Shown: piece by piece, positions 34,635 to 42,867 of the stretch | Layout: each line of letters opens with the position of its first letter | How positions within the stretch are numbered: the first letter of the stretch is position 1 | Made by a program: the position numbers and the translations under genes | Source of the DNA: Leucobacter ruminantium | GTDB lineage: Bacteria; Actinomycetota; Actinomycetes; Actinomycetales; Microbacteriaceae | Assembly: GCF_017565705.1 (NCBI RefSeq) | Contig: NZ_JAGDYL010000009.1 | Coordinates: forward strand, 54,524-118,523 | Direction of reading: 5' to 3' | DNA length: 64,000 bases | The notes under the pieces: model-generated | The model's database searches: none | Told to the model about the DNA's origin: nothing | The model's input: only the letters and a program-made list of their open reading frames with translations

Positions 34635-34840
34635 CGTGGGGCGGCCTCGTAGCCCGCCTCGTCGACGGCCGCGATCACGGCCTCGTCTGCGATCTGGGCG
34701 TCGGAGGAGACCACCAGCCTTCCCGACTGCGCACTGACCTCGACGCCGGTGACGCCGGGGATCTGCTCGACCTCGCTGCGGATCGCGTTCTCGCAGTGCG
34801 CGCAGCTCATTCCGGTGACGGCGTATTCGGTCGTGCTCAT
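34631..34840 (-). CDS. copZ: Copper chaperone / heavy-metal-associated domain protein
   Basis: 69 residues, one ferredoxin-like HMA domain with the metal motif GMSCAHC (about residues 10-16). It delivers Cu(I) to CopA, whose gene it overlaps. RBS GAGAGGGA before ATG includes a GATCCCTC octamer (34844-34851 on the plus strand). Confidence 0.93.
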   Translation of the reverse strand: MSTTEYAVTGMSCAHCENAIRSEVEQIPGVTGVEVSAQSGRLVVSSDAQIADEAVIAAVDEAGYEAAPR

Positions 34841-34873
34841 GATGATCCCTCTCGGTCTGTTGACGATTCCAAT

Positions 34874-34892
34874 GATACCCCCAAGGGGTATC
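34874..34892. promoter_or_regulatory. CsoR-type copper operator
   Basis: GATACCCCCAAGGGGTATC: perfect 8-bp arms GATACCCC and GGGGTATC around CAA. This is the G/C-tract inverted repeat bound by CsoR-family repressors. It lies 34 bases before copZ. No csoR gene is present in the window. Confidence 0.75.
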
Positions 34893-34967
34893 GCATCGTC
34901 TACAACGCAGGCATCCGCGCCGCTATTCCCGAGTCGGCGAACGACTGCGCACGCGGCCCGGAACCGA

Positions 34968-34981
34968 TACGCTCGTTGATT
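34968..34981 (+). promoter_or_regulatory. Leaderless-type promoter -10 for glycosyltransferase
   Basis: TACGCT (34968-34973), eight bases, ATG at 34982; no RBS visible. Confidence 0.4.
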
Positions 34982-36220
34982 ATGACGACAGCTCCCATCA
35001 CCATCGGCTTCGTCATGCTGCACACGTCCCCGCTCGACGTACCGGGCACCAAGGACGCCGGGGGCATGAACGTCGTGGTGCGCGCACAGGCCGAAGCGCT
35101 CGCGCGCGAGGGGCAGCGCGTCCGCATCTACACCCGCCGCAGCGAACCCGACGTGCCCGACCGGGTGGAGCTGATCCCCGGTCTCACCGTCATCCACCTC
35201 ACCGCGGGCCCCGACCGGCTGCTCGCCAAGGGCGACCACGAGCAGGTGATGGAGGAGTTCGGGCGCGCGCTCGCCGCGGAGATCGAAAGGGATCCCGTCG
35301 ACCTGCTGCACGCCGAGCACTGGTTCTCGGGCATCGCCGCCCTGCCGGTGGCTCGCGCCGCGGGCATTCCGCTGGTGCAGAGCTACCACTCCATCGCGGC
35401 GGATCCGGCTTCCCCGCTCACCGAGGGAGAGCGCCCCGAATCGCCCGGCCGGCTGGCGGGCGAACGGCGGCTCGCGCACGAGGTCGACCTCATCATCGCC
35501 GTGAGCGAGGCCGAGCGTCGCACGGCGATCGAGCGCCTGGACGGCGATCCCGCGCGTATCGTGGTCGTGCCGCTCGGGGTCGACACCGAGCTGTTCCACC
35601 CCTGCGCCACCCGCGACTGCGACGAGCAGCGCGACTGGATCGCCCGCGGCGGCAGGCCCGAGGTCGTGGTCGTGGGCCGACTGCACCCCCTCAAGGGATT
35701 CGACCTCGCGATCGAGGCCATCGCGGAGATTCCCGCCGAGCATCGACCCGTGCTGCGCATCGTCGGTGCTTCGCCGCCCGACGACGACGGCTACGTGCGC
35801 GGCCTGCACGAGGCGGTCGCGGAGCACGGCATGGTGTGCACGACCGCGTTCGACGGCGCGCTGCGACGCAGCGAGCTCGCCGAGCGCATCCGCAGCGCCG
35901 CCCTGGTGCTGGTGCCATCGCACTCCGAGACCTTCGGGCTCGTGGCGCTCGAGGCGGCCGCGTCGGGCGTGCCCGTCGTCGCGCGAGCGGCCGGCGGTCT
36001 GCGCGAGGCCGTCATCGACGGCTCGACAGGGGTCCTCGTCTCCGGCGACGACCCGCGCGAGTGGGCGTCGGCCGTCGAGCGCGTGCTCGGCGACCCCGAT
36101 CTCGCCGACGCGATGCGCGAGGCGGCGCGTCGACACGCGCTCACCCGCAGCTGGGCGGCGTCGGCAGCGCGGTTGCTCGAGGTCTACCGCGACGTGCTCG
36201 GGGCTCGCGCCGTCGTCTGA
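34982..36220 (+). CDS. GT4 glycosyltransferase, MshA-like (D-inositol-3-phosphate glycosyltransferase family)
   Basis: 412 residues, GT-B fold. HTSPLDVPGTKDAGGMNVVV mirrors Corynebacterium MshA ([20 protein letters not shown]); also VVGRLHPLKGFDLAI and VPSHSETFGLVALEAAASG with the catalytic/nucleotide Glu residues. MshA makes GlcNAc-inositol-phosphate, first step of mycothiol synthesis; the inositol regulon nearby is suggestive but no other msh gene is here. ATG 34982 was chosen over the upstream frame because of the -10 hexamer and homology start. Divergent from copZ. Confidence 0.85.
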   Translation: MTTAPITIGFVMLHTSPLDVPGTKDAGGMNVVVRAQAEALAREGQRVRIYTRRSEPDVPDRVELIPGLTVIHLTAGPDRLLAKGDHEQVMEEFGRALAAEIERDPVDLLHAEHWFSGIAALPVARAAGIPLVQSYHSIAADPASPLTEGERPESPGRLAGERRLAHEVDLIIAVSEAERRTAIERLDGDPARIVVVPLGVDTELFHPCATRDCDEQRDWIARGGRPEVVVVGRLHPLKGFDLAIEAIAEIPAEHRPVLRIVGASPPDDDGYVRGLHEAVAEHGMVCTTAFDGALRRSELAERIRSAALVLVPSHSETFGLVALEAAASGVPVVARAAGGLREAVIDGSTGVLVSGDDPREWASAVERVLGDPDLADAMREAARRHALTRSWAASAARLLEVYRDVLGARAVV

Positions 36221-36237
36221 GCGCGGCAGCCGCCCAT

Positions 36238-36253
36238 CCCTCGGGCCTGAGGG
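36238..36253. terminator. Short hairpin after the glycosyltransferase gene
   Basis: CCCTC-GGGCCT-GAGGG, weak candidate terminator with no T-tract. Nothing else is evident between it and the promoter at 36368. Confidence 0.3.
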
Positions 36254-36367
36254 GTGTTCCCGTGCGCTTTGCGGTCGTGGTCCCTCGCGCTCTCCGGGCG
36301 TGATGCCTCGGGCAGCGGCCGCTCTCCGCCCGGCCGCCTCCCTTTACTGGGCCTCCGCTCCGGATGG

Positions 36368-36396
36368 TTGACGGGCCTTACGGCTGCCCCTACACT
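36368..36396 (+). promoter_or_regulatory. Consensus sigma-70-type promoter of the NIPSNAP-KdgT operon
   Basis: TTGACG (36368-36373), 17-base spacer, TACACT (36391-36396). Best-matching promoter in the window. Predicted start near 36403, inside the palindromic operator. Confidence 0.75.
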
Positions 36397-36397
36397 T

Positions 36398-36419
36398 AAA
36401 CATCGACCGGTCGATGTTT
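36398..36419. promoter_or_regulatory. Perfect 22-base palindromic operator over the transcription start
   Basis: ACATCGACCGGTCGATGT (36400-36417) extended by AA/TT on both sides. It starts one base after the -10 and covers +1, an ideal repressor site. The FadR-type GntR at 40244 is the likely ligand. Confidence 0.75.
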
Positions 36420-36492
36420 CCGGTCTCGCGGGCAGCGGCGCCATCGATCTCGCCGCACCACCTCCGCGATACACCGACTGAAGGAGGCGGGC

Positions 36493-36876
36493 GTGATCGT
36501 CGAAATGCGCACCTACGACATCAACCCGGGCATCCCCATGGCCGAGTTCCTGAAGCACTACGAGAAGCTGGGCCTGCCCGCGCAGAAGCGGATCCTCGAG
36601 GGGTTCCTCGGGTACTTCACGACCGAGTTCGGGACGCAGAACCAGGTCAGGCACCTCTGGGCCTTCCGAGACCTCAACGATCGCCAGGAGCGCCGCTCGG
36701 CGCTCGCGGCAGATCCCGAGTGGCAGGCCTGCATCGCGGTGGTGCGGCCGATGATCATCCGCTGGGATAACACGATCATGACGCCGACCTCGTTCTCGCC
36801 CATCCGAGAGCTTCCCGTCGCGCCCACGGAGCCCCTCACCGCGTTCACCTACGGGGCGGACGGGGCGAACCGATGA
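36493..36876 (+). CDS. NIPSNAP-family protein
   Basis: 127 residues, single ferredoxin-like NIPSNAP domain: starts MIVEMRTYDINPG and has HLWAFRDLNDRQERRSAL, the family core. Bacterial members are often encoded with catabolic enzymes but have no agreed activity. RBS AAGGAGG precedes GTG at 36493. It overlaps the oxidoreductase start (ATGA). First gene of a promoter-operator-controlled operon, so it presumably acts on, or protects against, a pathway intermediate. Confidence 0.85.
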   Translation: MIVEMRTYDINPGIPMAEFLKHYEKLGLPAQKRILEGFLGYFTTEFGTQNQVRHLWAFRDLNDRQERRSALAADPEWQACIAVVRPMIIRWDNTIMTPTSFSPIRELPVAPTEPLTAFTYGADGANR

Positions 36877-38234
36877 ACCTCTACGATCTGATGCAGCGGA
36901 GGGTGACGGAGAGCGGCCCGATCCGCGTCGGCGTCATCGGTGCGGGCAAGTTCGCCTCGATGTTCCTCACTCAGGCGGCCGGCCAGCCGGAGTTCCACGT
37001 CGTGGGCGTCGCCGAGCTCGATCCCGCGAGAGCCGAAGCCGCGCTCGAGCGCACCGGCTGGGACGCTGCTCGGTTCGGGCGCATCGGGCTCGACGAGGCA
37101 CGACGCACGGGGCGCACGGCCGTGCTCGCGGATTCGGCGGACCTGATCGCGAGTCCGCACGTCGAGGTGGTGCTGGAGGTTACGGGCAACCCGCTCGCGG
37201 GCACCCGGCACGCGCTCTCCGCCATCGAGCACGGCAAGCACATCATCATGGTGAACGTCGAGGCGGACTGCATGGTGGGTCCGATCCTCAAGGAGAAGGC
37301 GGATGCCGCGGGAGTCGTCTACTCCATGGCCTACGGCGATCAGCCCGCGCTCATCGCGGAGATGGTCGACTGGTGCCGCACCGTGGGCTACGACGTAGTG
37401 GCCGCTGGGAAGGGCACCAAGTACTTGCCGGAGTACGAGGACTCGACGCCCGAGACGGTGTGGCAGTACTACGGGCTGTCCGAGGAGCAGGCGCTCGCGG
37501 GTGGCATGAACCCGCAGATGTTCAACTCGTTTATCGACGGCACCAAGTCGGCGATCGAGATGGCCGCCGTCGCGAACGCGACCGGGCTCGTGCCCGATCC
37601 CGACGGTCTGCGCTTCCCACCCGTCGGTGTCGACGACCTGCCGCACCGATTGATCCCGCAACGGCTCGGCGGTGAGCTGCCGCGGAGCGGGACGGTCGAG
37701 GTCGTGTCGAGCCTCCACCGCGACGGCGGGCAGATCGAGCGCGACCTGCGCTGGGGCGTCTACGTCACGTTCAAGGCGCGCACCGCATACGCTGCCGCCT
37801 GTTTTTCGGAGTACGGCGTAATCACCGATGCGAGCGGCGAGTACGCGTCCCTGTACCGCCCCTACCACATGATCGGCATGGAGCTCGGGGTGAGCATCGC
37901 CTCGGCGGTGCTGCGCGGCGAAGCCACGGGAGCACCCCGCGCTTTTATCGGAGACGTCATCAGCATCGCCAAGCGCGATCTGGTCCCCGGCGACGTGCTC
38001 GACGGCGAGGGCGGGTTCACCGTGCGGGGCGCGCTCACGAGCGCCGAACGCTCGCTCGACGCGCGGTGCCTGCCGATGGGCCTCGCTCACGGCGCGACCG
38101 TCGTCCGACCCGTCGCGAAGGGGACCCCGGTCGGGTGGGACGACGTCTCGCTGCCCGCGGAGACCGTCGCCGTTGAGGTGCGCCGAGAACTCGAATCCCG
38201 GGCCCGCGATGCCCGATCCGCCGCGAACGCCTGA
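36873..38234 (+). CDS. Homoserine-dehydrogenase-like NAD(P)-dependent oxidoreductase with C-terminal SAF domain
   Basis: 453 residues. Rossmann motif VGVIGAGKFASM (about residues 19-30), EVTGNPLAG, the homoserine-dehydrogenase-like catalytic half (AAGKGTKYLPEY), and a C-terminal SAF domain (IAKRDLVPGDVLDGEGGF, about 369-386, to about 440). This is the COG4091-type protein. It probably oxidises or reduces a sugar acid or branched intermediate later cleaved by the HpcH aldolase. Substrate unknown. Confidence 0.85.
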   Translation: MNLYDLMQRRVTESGPIRVGVIGAGKFASMFLTQAAGQPEFHVVGVAELDPARAEAALERTGWDAARFGRIGLDEARRTGRTAVLADSADLIASPHVEVVLEVTGNPLAGTRHALSAIEHGKHIIMVNVEADCMVGPILKEKADAAGVVYSMAYGDQPALIAEMVDWCRTVGYDVVAAGKGTKYLPEYEDSTPETVWQYYGLSEEQALAGGMNPQMFNSFIDGTKSAIEMAAVANATGLVPDPDGLRFPPVGVDDLPHRLIPQRLGGELPRSGTVEVVSSLHRDGGQIERDLRWGVYVTFKARTAYAAACFSEYGVITDASGEYASLYRPYHMIGMELGVSIASAVLRGEATGAPRAFIGDVISIAKRDLVPGDVLDGEGGFTVRGALTSAERSLDARCLPMGLAHGATVVRPVAKGTPVGWDDVSLPAETVAVEVRRELESRARDARSAANA

Positions 38235-38272
38235 ACCCGGCTTCCATCACCAGTCCTCACAAGGGAGTGAGC

Positions 38273-39367
38273 ATGACCGCAACGACCACCACAGGCCCCT
38301 GGAAGAGGTTCGGGAGGATCATCGGCAGCGTGCCGGGCGCGCTGATGATCTACCCGTTGTTCCTCGGGGCCGTCATCAATACCTTCTTCCCCGGACTGCT
38401 CGACATCGGGAGCTTCACCACCGCGCTCTTCCGAGACGGCGTGGGCGCGCTGCTCGGACTGTTCTTCTTCTGCATGGGAGCGCAGCTCGACTTCCGCCAG
38501 GGGGCGGTGACGCTCGAGAAGGGCGTCGTCGTGCTCACGGCCAAGGTCGGCGTCGGCGTCGCGATCGGTCTGGGCGTCGCCTTCCTCGTCCCCGGCGGCG
38601 TGCTCTGGGGTCTGACCCCGCTCGCGCTCATCGCCGCGATCACGAACTCGAACTCGACCCTCTATGTCGCGCTCACGAAGCAGTTCGGCAACCTCAGCGA
38701 CCGTGGGGCGGTGTCGGTGCTGTCCATCAACGATGGGCCCTTCATCACACTCATCGCTCTCGGCGCAGCCGGACTCGCCTCCTTCCCAGCTGAAATGCTC
38801 GTGGGGATCCTCCTCCCGCTCGTCATCGGCTTCCTCGTGGGCAATGTGAGCCCGACCGCTCGCGAGTTCCTGAGACCCGGCGAGGCGCTGCTCATCCCGT
38901 TCCTCGGATTCATCGTGGGGCGGGGCATCGACTTCGGTGAGCTGCCGCAGTCGGGGCTCCAGGGAGTCCTGCTCGGGCTGTTCTCCCTCACGATCGTCGC
39001 GGCCGCGAGCATGGGGCTGCTCTACCTCGTGCATGTGCTCCGCGGACGTCCGAGGCCCGCACGGAACGTCATCGCAGGGGCGGCCGAGTCCACGACGGCT
39101 GGCAACGCGATCGCCACGCCCGCCGCGGTCGCCCTCGTCGACCCGAGCTACGAGTCGGTGCAGGCGGTCGCCACATCCCAGATCGCGGCCGCCGTCATCA
39201 CCACGGCCATTCTCGTCCCCTTCCTCGTCGCCTGGGTCTCGCGTTGGCAGCTCCGGCGAGGTACATCGCCCGAGGGCGAGGACGCATGGAATCTCCGTCG
39301 TCACGCGGACGACGGGAGCAGCCGGGACGCGGCAGACGCGCCCGCAGAACGAAAGGTACTGAGTTGA
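38273..39367 (+). CDS. KdgT-family 2-keto-3-deoxygluconate-type permease
   Basis: 364 residues, about ten membrane segments. MIYPLFLGAVINTFFPGLL and AAITNSNSTLYVALTKQFG are KdgT family signatures. ATG 38273 follows AAGGGAG by five bases; GTG 38267 is possible. It would import the acidic substrate of this operon by proton symport. A ~35-residue hydrophilic C-terminal tail is longer than usual and overlaps the aldolase start. Confidence 0.88.
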   Translation: MTATTTTGPWKRFGRIIGSVPGALMIYPLFLGAVINTFFPGLLDIGSFTTALFRDGVGALLGLFFFCMGAQLDFRQGAVTLEKGVVVLTAKVGVGVAIGLGVAFLVPGGVLWGLTPLALIAAITNSNSTLYVALTKQFGNLSDRGAVSVLSINDGPFITLIALGAAGLASFPAEMLVGILLPLVIGFLVGNVSPTAREFLRPGEALLIPFLGFIVGRGIDFGELPQSGLQGVLLGLFSLTIVAAASMGLLYLVHVLRGRPRPARNVIAGAAESTTAGNAIATPAAVALVDPSYESVQAVATSQIAAAVITTAILVPFLVAWVSRWQLRRGTSPEGEDAWNLRRHADDGSSRDAADAPAERKVLS

Positions 39368-40143
39368 ACGAGAAGCTCCGCGAGAAGTTCGCCGCAGGCG
39401 AGACCGCCTTCGGCCTCTGGGTCACTTCGGAGGCGTCGGCGGTTACCGAGGTGGCCGGAATGCTCGGCATCGACTGGATCTGCATCGACATGGAGCACGG
39501 CTACCTGGACTACAAGGACATCCAGGGCCACCTCCAGGCGGCTCGAGGGACCGACATGACGGTACTCGTGCGTCCGCCGTCGCAGGACCTCGAGCCGATC
39601 AAGCGGGCGCTCGACGTCGGCGCACACGGCATCGTACTGCCGCTCGTAGACAGCGCCGATGAGGTGCTGGCGGCGTACGAGCATTTCTACTACCCGCCGA
39701 TCGGACGCCGCGGCATCGGCGGAGAGCGCTCGGTGAGGTGGGGTCTGGAACTCGAGAGCTACGTGCGGACCGCCAATGAGGAGCTCCTCTTCATCCCGAT
39801 GATCGAGACCCAGAAGTCGTACGACAATCTCGACGAGATTCTCGGCGTCAGCGGCATCGAGGCCGTCTTCCTCGGCCCCGGCGACATGTCGGCCAGCCGC
39901 GGTGCGGTGGGCGAGTGGGAGGGACCGGGCGTCGCCGAGATCAACCTCGATATCCTGCGGCGGGCGAAGGAGCGGGGGATCTCCTCCGGGATCGTCGCCC
40001 GCAGCACCGACGAGGCGATCCAGCGTCGCGACCAGGGCTTCGGCATGGTCTCCCTGGGTTCCGACATCGGGCTGATGATCCGTCAGGTGAAGTCGATGGC
40101 ATCGGCGCTGGGTAAGGACACGGTCGGTCACCGCTGGTTCTGA
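39364..40143 (+). CDS. HpcH/HpaI-family class II aldolase
   Basis: 259 residues. IDMEHGYLDY (catalytic His), VLVRPPSQD (Arg), PMIETQKSYDN (metal Glu) and FLGPGDMSASRG (metal Asp) are complete. The family cleaves 2-keto-3-deoxy sugar acids into pyruvate and an aldehyde, consistent with the KdgT-type importer. TTG start at 39364 overlaps the permease stop and is preceded by AAAGG seven bases upstream. Ends at a strong hairpin. Confidence 0.88.
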   Translation: MNEKLREKFAAGETAFGLWVTSEASAVTEVAGMLGIDWICIDMEHGYLDYKDIQGHLQAARGTDMTVLVRPPSQDLEPIKRALDVGAHGIVLPLVDSADEVLAAYEHFYYPPIGRRGIGGERSVRWGLELESYVRTANEELLFIPMIETQKSYDNLDEILGVSGIEAVFLGPGDMSASRGAVGEWEGPGVAEINLDILRRAKERGISSGIVARSTDEAIQRRDQGFGMVSLGSDIGLMIRQVKSMASALGKDTVGHRWF

Positions 40144-40152
40144 GAGACCCTG

Positions 40153-40182
40153 CAGGCCGCGACCGGACCGGGTCGCGGCCTG
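40153..40182 (+). terminator. Terminator-like hairpin after the aldolase gene
   Basis: CAGGCCGCGACC-GGACCG-GGTCGCGGCCTG, a perfect 12-bp stem ten bases after the stop codon, no T-tract. TAGTAT right after it (40183-40188) may be the -10 of the GntR gene. Confidence 0.65.
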
Positions 40183-40243
40183 TAGTATCGCTGGAACAGG
40201 CCATTTCGCCGCGGGACGAGCCGCCCCGGCGGCTCGAGAGAAG

Positions 40244-40975
40244 GTGATCGCTCTGTCTGAACCGAACTTCCCGGCGGTGCAGGATACGCGCAGGGTCTCG
40301 GTCGCCGACATCGTCCAGCACGTCGTACAGAGCACGGTCAGCCTCGGCATGCAGCCGGGGGACAAACTGCCGCCCGAGCGCCGTCTCGTCGAGCTGCTCG
40401 GCGTAGGACGCTCGCCGCTGCGCGAGGCGCTCAAATGCCTCGACATCATCGGTTTCATCGATATCAGACCGGGTGACGGGACGTATCTCTCCGCCACCCC
40501 GAACAGCATCCTGCCCCAGGTCATCTCCTGGGGCGTGTTGCTCGGCTCCCGACAGGCCTCCGAACTCATCGAGGCCCGCTACTACGTCGAGGTGGCACTC
40601 GCCGAGCTGGCCGCGAGGCGCTGCGACGACGGCGACATCGACGAACTCGACGAACTCATCTCCCGCATGGAGCGCGCGAGGACCCCGCAGGCGTTCGCGG
40701 ACGCCGATACCGCCTTCCACCTCGTGGTGGCTCGCGCCGCGCGTAATCCGGCCCTCTCCTCGATCCTCAAGAGCATCGAATCGTTGCTCAACGTCTGGGT
40801 TGTGCGCGTGGTCGAGCGCGTCAGCGGCAACGAGAGCCTCGTGGAGCAGCACCGCCGCGTGCGCGACGCCCTGCGCGACGGCGACGCCGAGTCGGCGTCG
40901 AAGATGATGGGCGCCCACATCCAGGAGGTGACTGCGCTGCTCCGCACCTCGCTCCACGGCGAGGACGCCGGGTAG
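40244..40975 (+). CDS. GntR-family regulator, FadR/FCD type
   Basis: 243 residues. Winged helix with PPERRLVELLGVGRSPLREAL (about residues 46-66) and an all-helical FCD effector domain containing the metal-site histidines (FHLVVARAARNP, EQHRRVRDAL, MGAHIQE). Such regulators sense organic or sugar acids. It probably represses the NIPSNAP-KdgT-aldolase operon through the palindrome at 36398. GTG start after GAGAGAAG. Confidence 0.85.
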   Translation: MIALSEPNFPAVQDTRRVSVADIVQHVVQSTVSLGMQPGDKLPPERRLVELLGVGRSPLREALKCLDIIGFIDIRPGDGTYLSATPNSILPQVISWGVLLGSRQASELIEARYYVEVALAELAARRCDDGDIDELDELISRMERARTPQAFADADTAFHLVVARAARNPALSSILKSIESLLNVWVVRVVERVSGNESLVEQHRRVRDALRDGDAESASKMMGAHIQEVTALLRTSLHGEDAG

Positions 40976-40981
40976 CGCGGC

Positions 40982-41740
40982 CTACCGCGCGACGAGCGTC
41001 GTCTCGAACGAATAGAGGTCGGGGCGGTAGCAGTGGTGCCCCGCCTCGATGACGCGACCCGACTGGTCGAACGCGACGCGGTCCATCGTGAGCAGGGGGC
41101 TGCCCTTCGGCACGTCGAGCAGATCGCCCTCGTCTCCGTGCGCGCGGCGGGCGCCGATCGTCTGGTTCGCGATCTTGATCGTCACGCCGCGGCCCCGCAG
41201 CAGCTCGTAGAGGCCGTAGTGCTCCAGATCCTCCTCGGTGATGTCGAGGAACTGCGGGGGCAGGAAGTTCACGAGGATCGACATCGGCGTGCCATCGGCG
41301 CTCCGGAGCCGCCGGATGCGCGCCACCTCGGTGCCGGGTTCGACGCTCAGCTGCTCGGCGATCGCCTCGTCTGCGGGGATCCGCTCCACCGACAGCACGC
41401 GCGTGGTCGGGTGGTGGCCCGTGCGGCTCAGGTCCTCGTGGAGGCTCGTGAGCTCGACGGGCCTGCTGACGCGGGCCTGCACGACCTGGGTGCCGATCCC
41501 TCGCCTCCTGACGAGCAGGCCCTTGTCGACGAGTTCCTGGATCGCGCGGCGCACCGTGGGACGCGACAGGCCGAGGCGCTCGGCGATCGAGATCTCGTTG
41601 GCGAGGCGCGTGCCCGCGGGGAGGTCGCCCTCGCGGATCGCGCGCTCGAGGCGCGTCGAGATCTGAAAATAGAGCGGCACCGGGCCGGTGCGGTCGAGAT
41701 TGGCGAACAGCTCGTCGGGCCAGACGGGTGTGGTGGTCAT
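40982..41740 (-). CDS. GntR-family regulator, HutC/UTRA type (IolR-like)
   Basis: 252 residues. Winged helix LANEISIAERLGLSRPTVRR (about residues 47-66) and a UTRA ligand domain (VARIRRLRSADGTPMSIL, and RVIEAGHHCYRPDLYSFE at the end). ATG 41740, preceded by GAGGGAGA, is chosen over the longer frame to 41830. It is divergent from iolC, and inositol operons of Corynebacterium are controlled by a GntR-type IolR; the TTGTCCT-type sites at 41849, 48666 and 53018 are its likely targets. Confidence 0.82.
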   Translation of the reverse strand: MTTTPVWPDELFANLDRTGPVPLYFQISTRLERAIREGDLPAGTRLANEISIAERLGLSRPTVRRAIQELVDKGLLVRRRGIGTQVVQARVSRPVELTSLHEDLSRTGHHPTTRVLSVERIPADEAIAEQLSVEPGTEVARIRRLRSADGTPMSILVNFLPPQFLDITEEDLEHYGLYELLRGRGVTIKIANQTIGARRAHGDEGDLLDVPKGSPLLTMDRVAFDQSGRVIEAGHHCYRPDLYSFETTLVAR

Positions 41741-41846
41741 GGGCTCTCCCTCGAGGCGATGTCCATGCGCGCAGACACCGATCGCATTTGTGAGAACAAC
41801 GTTACATGTTCGTGAGACGGTCCGGTTCATTTCGAGGAGTTCGTGC

Positions 41847-41860
41847 TATTGTTAGGACAA
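41847..41860 (+). promoter_or_regulatory. iolC promoter -10 overlapped by iol operator site 1
   Basis: Extended -10 TGCTATTGT (TATTGT at 41847-41852) is overlapped by TTGTTAGGACAA (41849-41860), which read on the minus strand is TTGTCCTAACAA. Its core TGTCCTAACA fits the Corynebacterium IolR consensus (KGWCHTRACA, from memory). Confidence 0.65.
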
Positions 41861-41911
41861 ATGCATCGGCGCGTGGGGTGCCGGACCGCATCGCAGTGAA
41901 AGGCGGAGAGA

Positions 41912-42865
41912 ATGTCGGAGCAACGGCGTCCTGATGACGTGCTGGCGATGGGGCGGCTCGGGGTCGATATCTATCCCCACCAGATGGGCTCGCTCGAAGA
42001 CGTCACGAGCTTCGGCAAGTTCCTCGGCGGCAGCGCGGCGAACGTCTCGGTGGCCGCGGCGCGATACGGTCACGCGACCGCGCTCGTCTCGCGGGTCGGC
42101 GACGATCCCTTCGGCCGCTATCTGCTGCGCGAGCTCGCCCGCCTCGGCGTCGACCCCCGCGAGGTGAGGGTCGACCCGCGGTACCCGACACCGGTCACCT
42201 TCTGCGAGATCTTCCCGCCCGACGACTTCCCGCTCTACTTCTACCGAGAGCCGAAGGCGCCCGACCTGCAGATCGAGAGCTCCGACCTCGACCTCGACGC
42301 CGTGCGCGACGCCCGGATCTTCTGGTTCACGCTCACCGGCCTCAGCGAGGAGCCGAGCCGCGCGACCCACCACACGGCGCTGGAGGCTCGCGCGCGCAAG
42401 CAGCATACGGTCTTCGACCTCGACTACCGGCCCATGTTCTGGGCCGACCCGGCCGAGGCGACCGCGCAGGCCGCGTTCGGTCTCGAGCACTCCACCGTCG
42501 CCGTCGGCAACCGCGAGGAGTGCGAGGTGGCCGTGGGAGAGGTCGAGCCGGACCGCGCGGCAGACGCCCTGCTCGAGCGAGGGATCGAGCTCGCGATCGT
42601 GAAGCAGGGGCCCAAGGGCGTGCTCGCCAAGACGCGCGACGAGCGCGTCGAGGTCGCGCCCCACTTCGTCGACGTCGTCAACGGCCTCGGATCGGGCGAC
42701 GCCTTCGGCGGCGCCCTCTGCCACGGCCTGCTCGAGGGGTGGGGGCTGGAGCGCATCTTCCGCTTCGCCAACGTCGCGGGTGCGCTCGTCGCCACCCGGC
42801 TCGAGTGCTCGACGGCCATGCCCGACGCGGCAGAGGTCGAAGCCATCCTCGCGAAGGGAGCCTGA
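41912..42865 (+). CDS. iolC: 5-dehydro-2-deoxygluconokinase
   Basis: 317 residues, PfkB family. MGRLGVDIYPHQMGSLEDV and FGKFLGGSAANVSVAAARYG are IolC-specific; NGLGSGDAFGGAL is the catalytic loop (Gly-Ser-Gly-Asp). It phosphorylates 5-dehydro-2-deoxy-D-gluconate at C6 using ATP. RBS within AAAGGCGGAGAG. First gene of the inositol operon, followed two bases later by its aldolase partner. Confidence 0.93.
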   Translation: MSEQRRPDDVLAMGRLGVDIYPHQMGSLEDVTSFGKFLGGSAANVSVAAARYGHATALVSRVGDDPFGRYLLRELARLGVDPREVRVDPRYPTPVTFCEIFPPDDFPLYFYREPKAPDLQIESSDLDLDAVRDARIFWFTLTGLSEEPSRATHHTALEARARKQHTVFDLDYRPMFWADPAEATAQAAFGLEHSTVAVGNREECEVAVGEVEPDRAADALLERGIELAIVKQGPKGVLAKTRDERVEVAPHFVDVVNGLGSGDAFGGALCHGLLEGWGLERIFRFANVAGALVATRLECSTAMPDAAEVEAILAKGA

Positions 42866-42867
42866 AC

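Noticed and set aside
34796..34981. Longer N terminus for the MshA-like protein
   Set aside because: It crosses the CsoR-type operator, and homology to MshA begins at the 34982 ATG.
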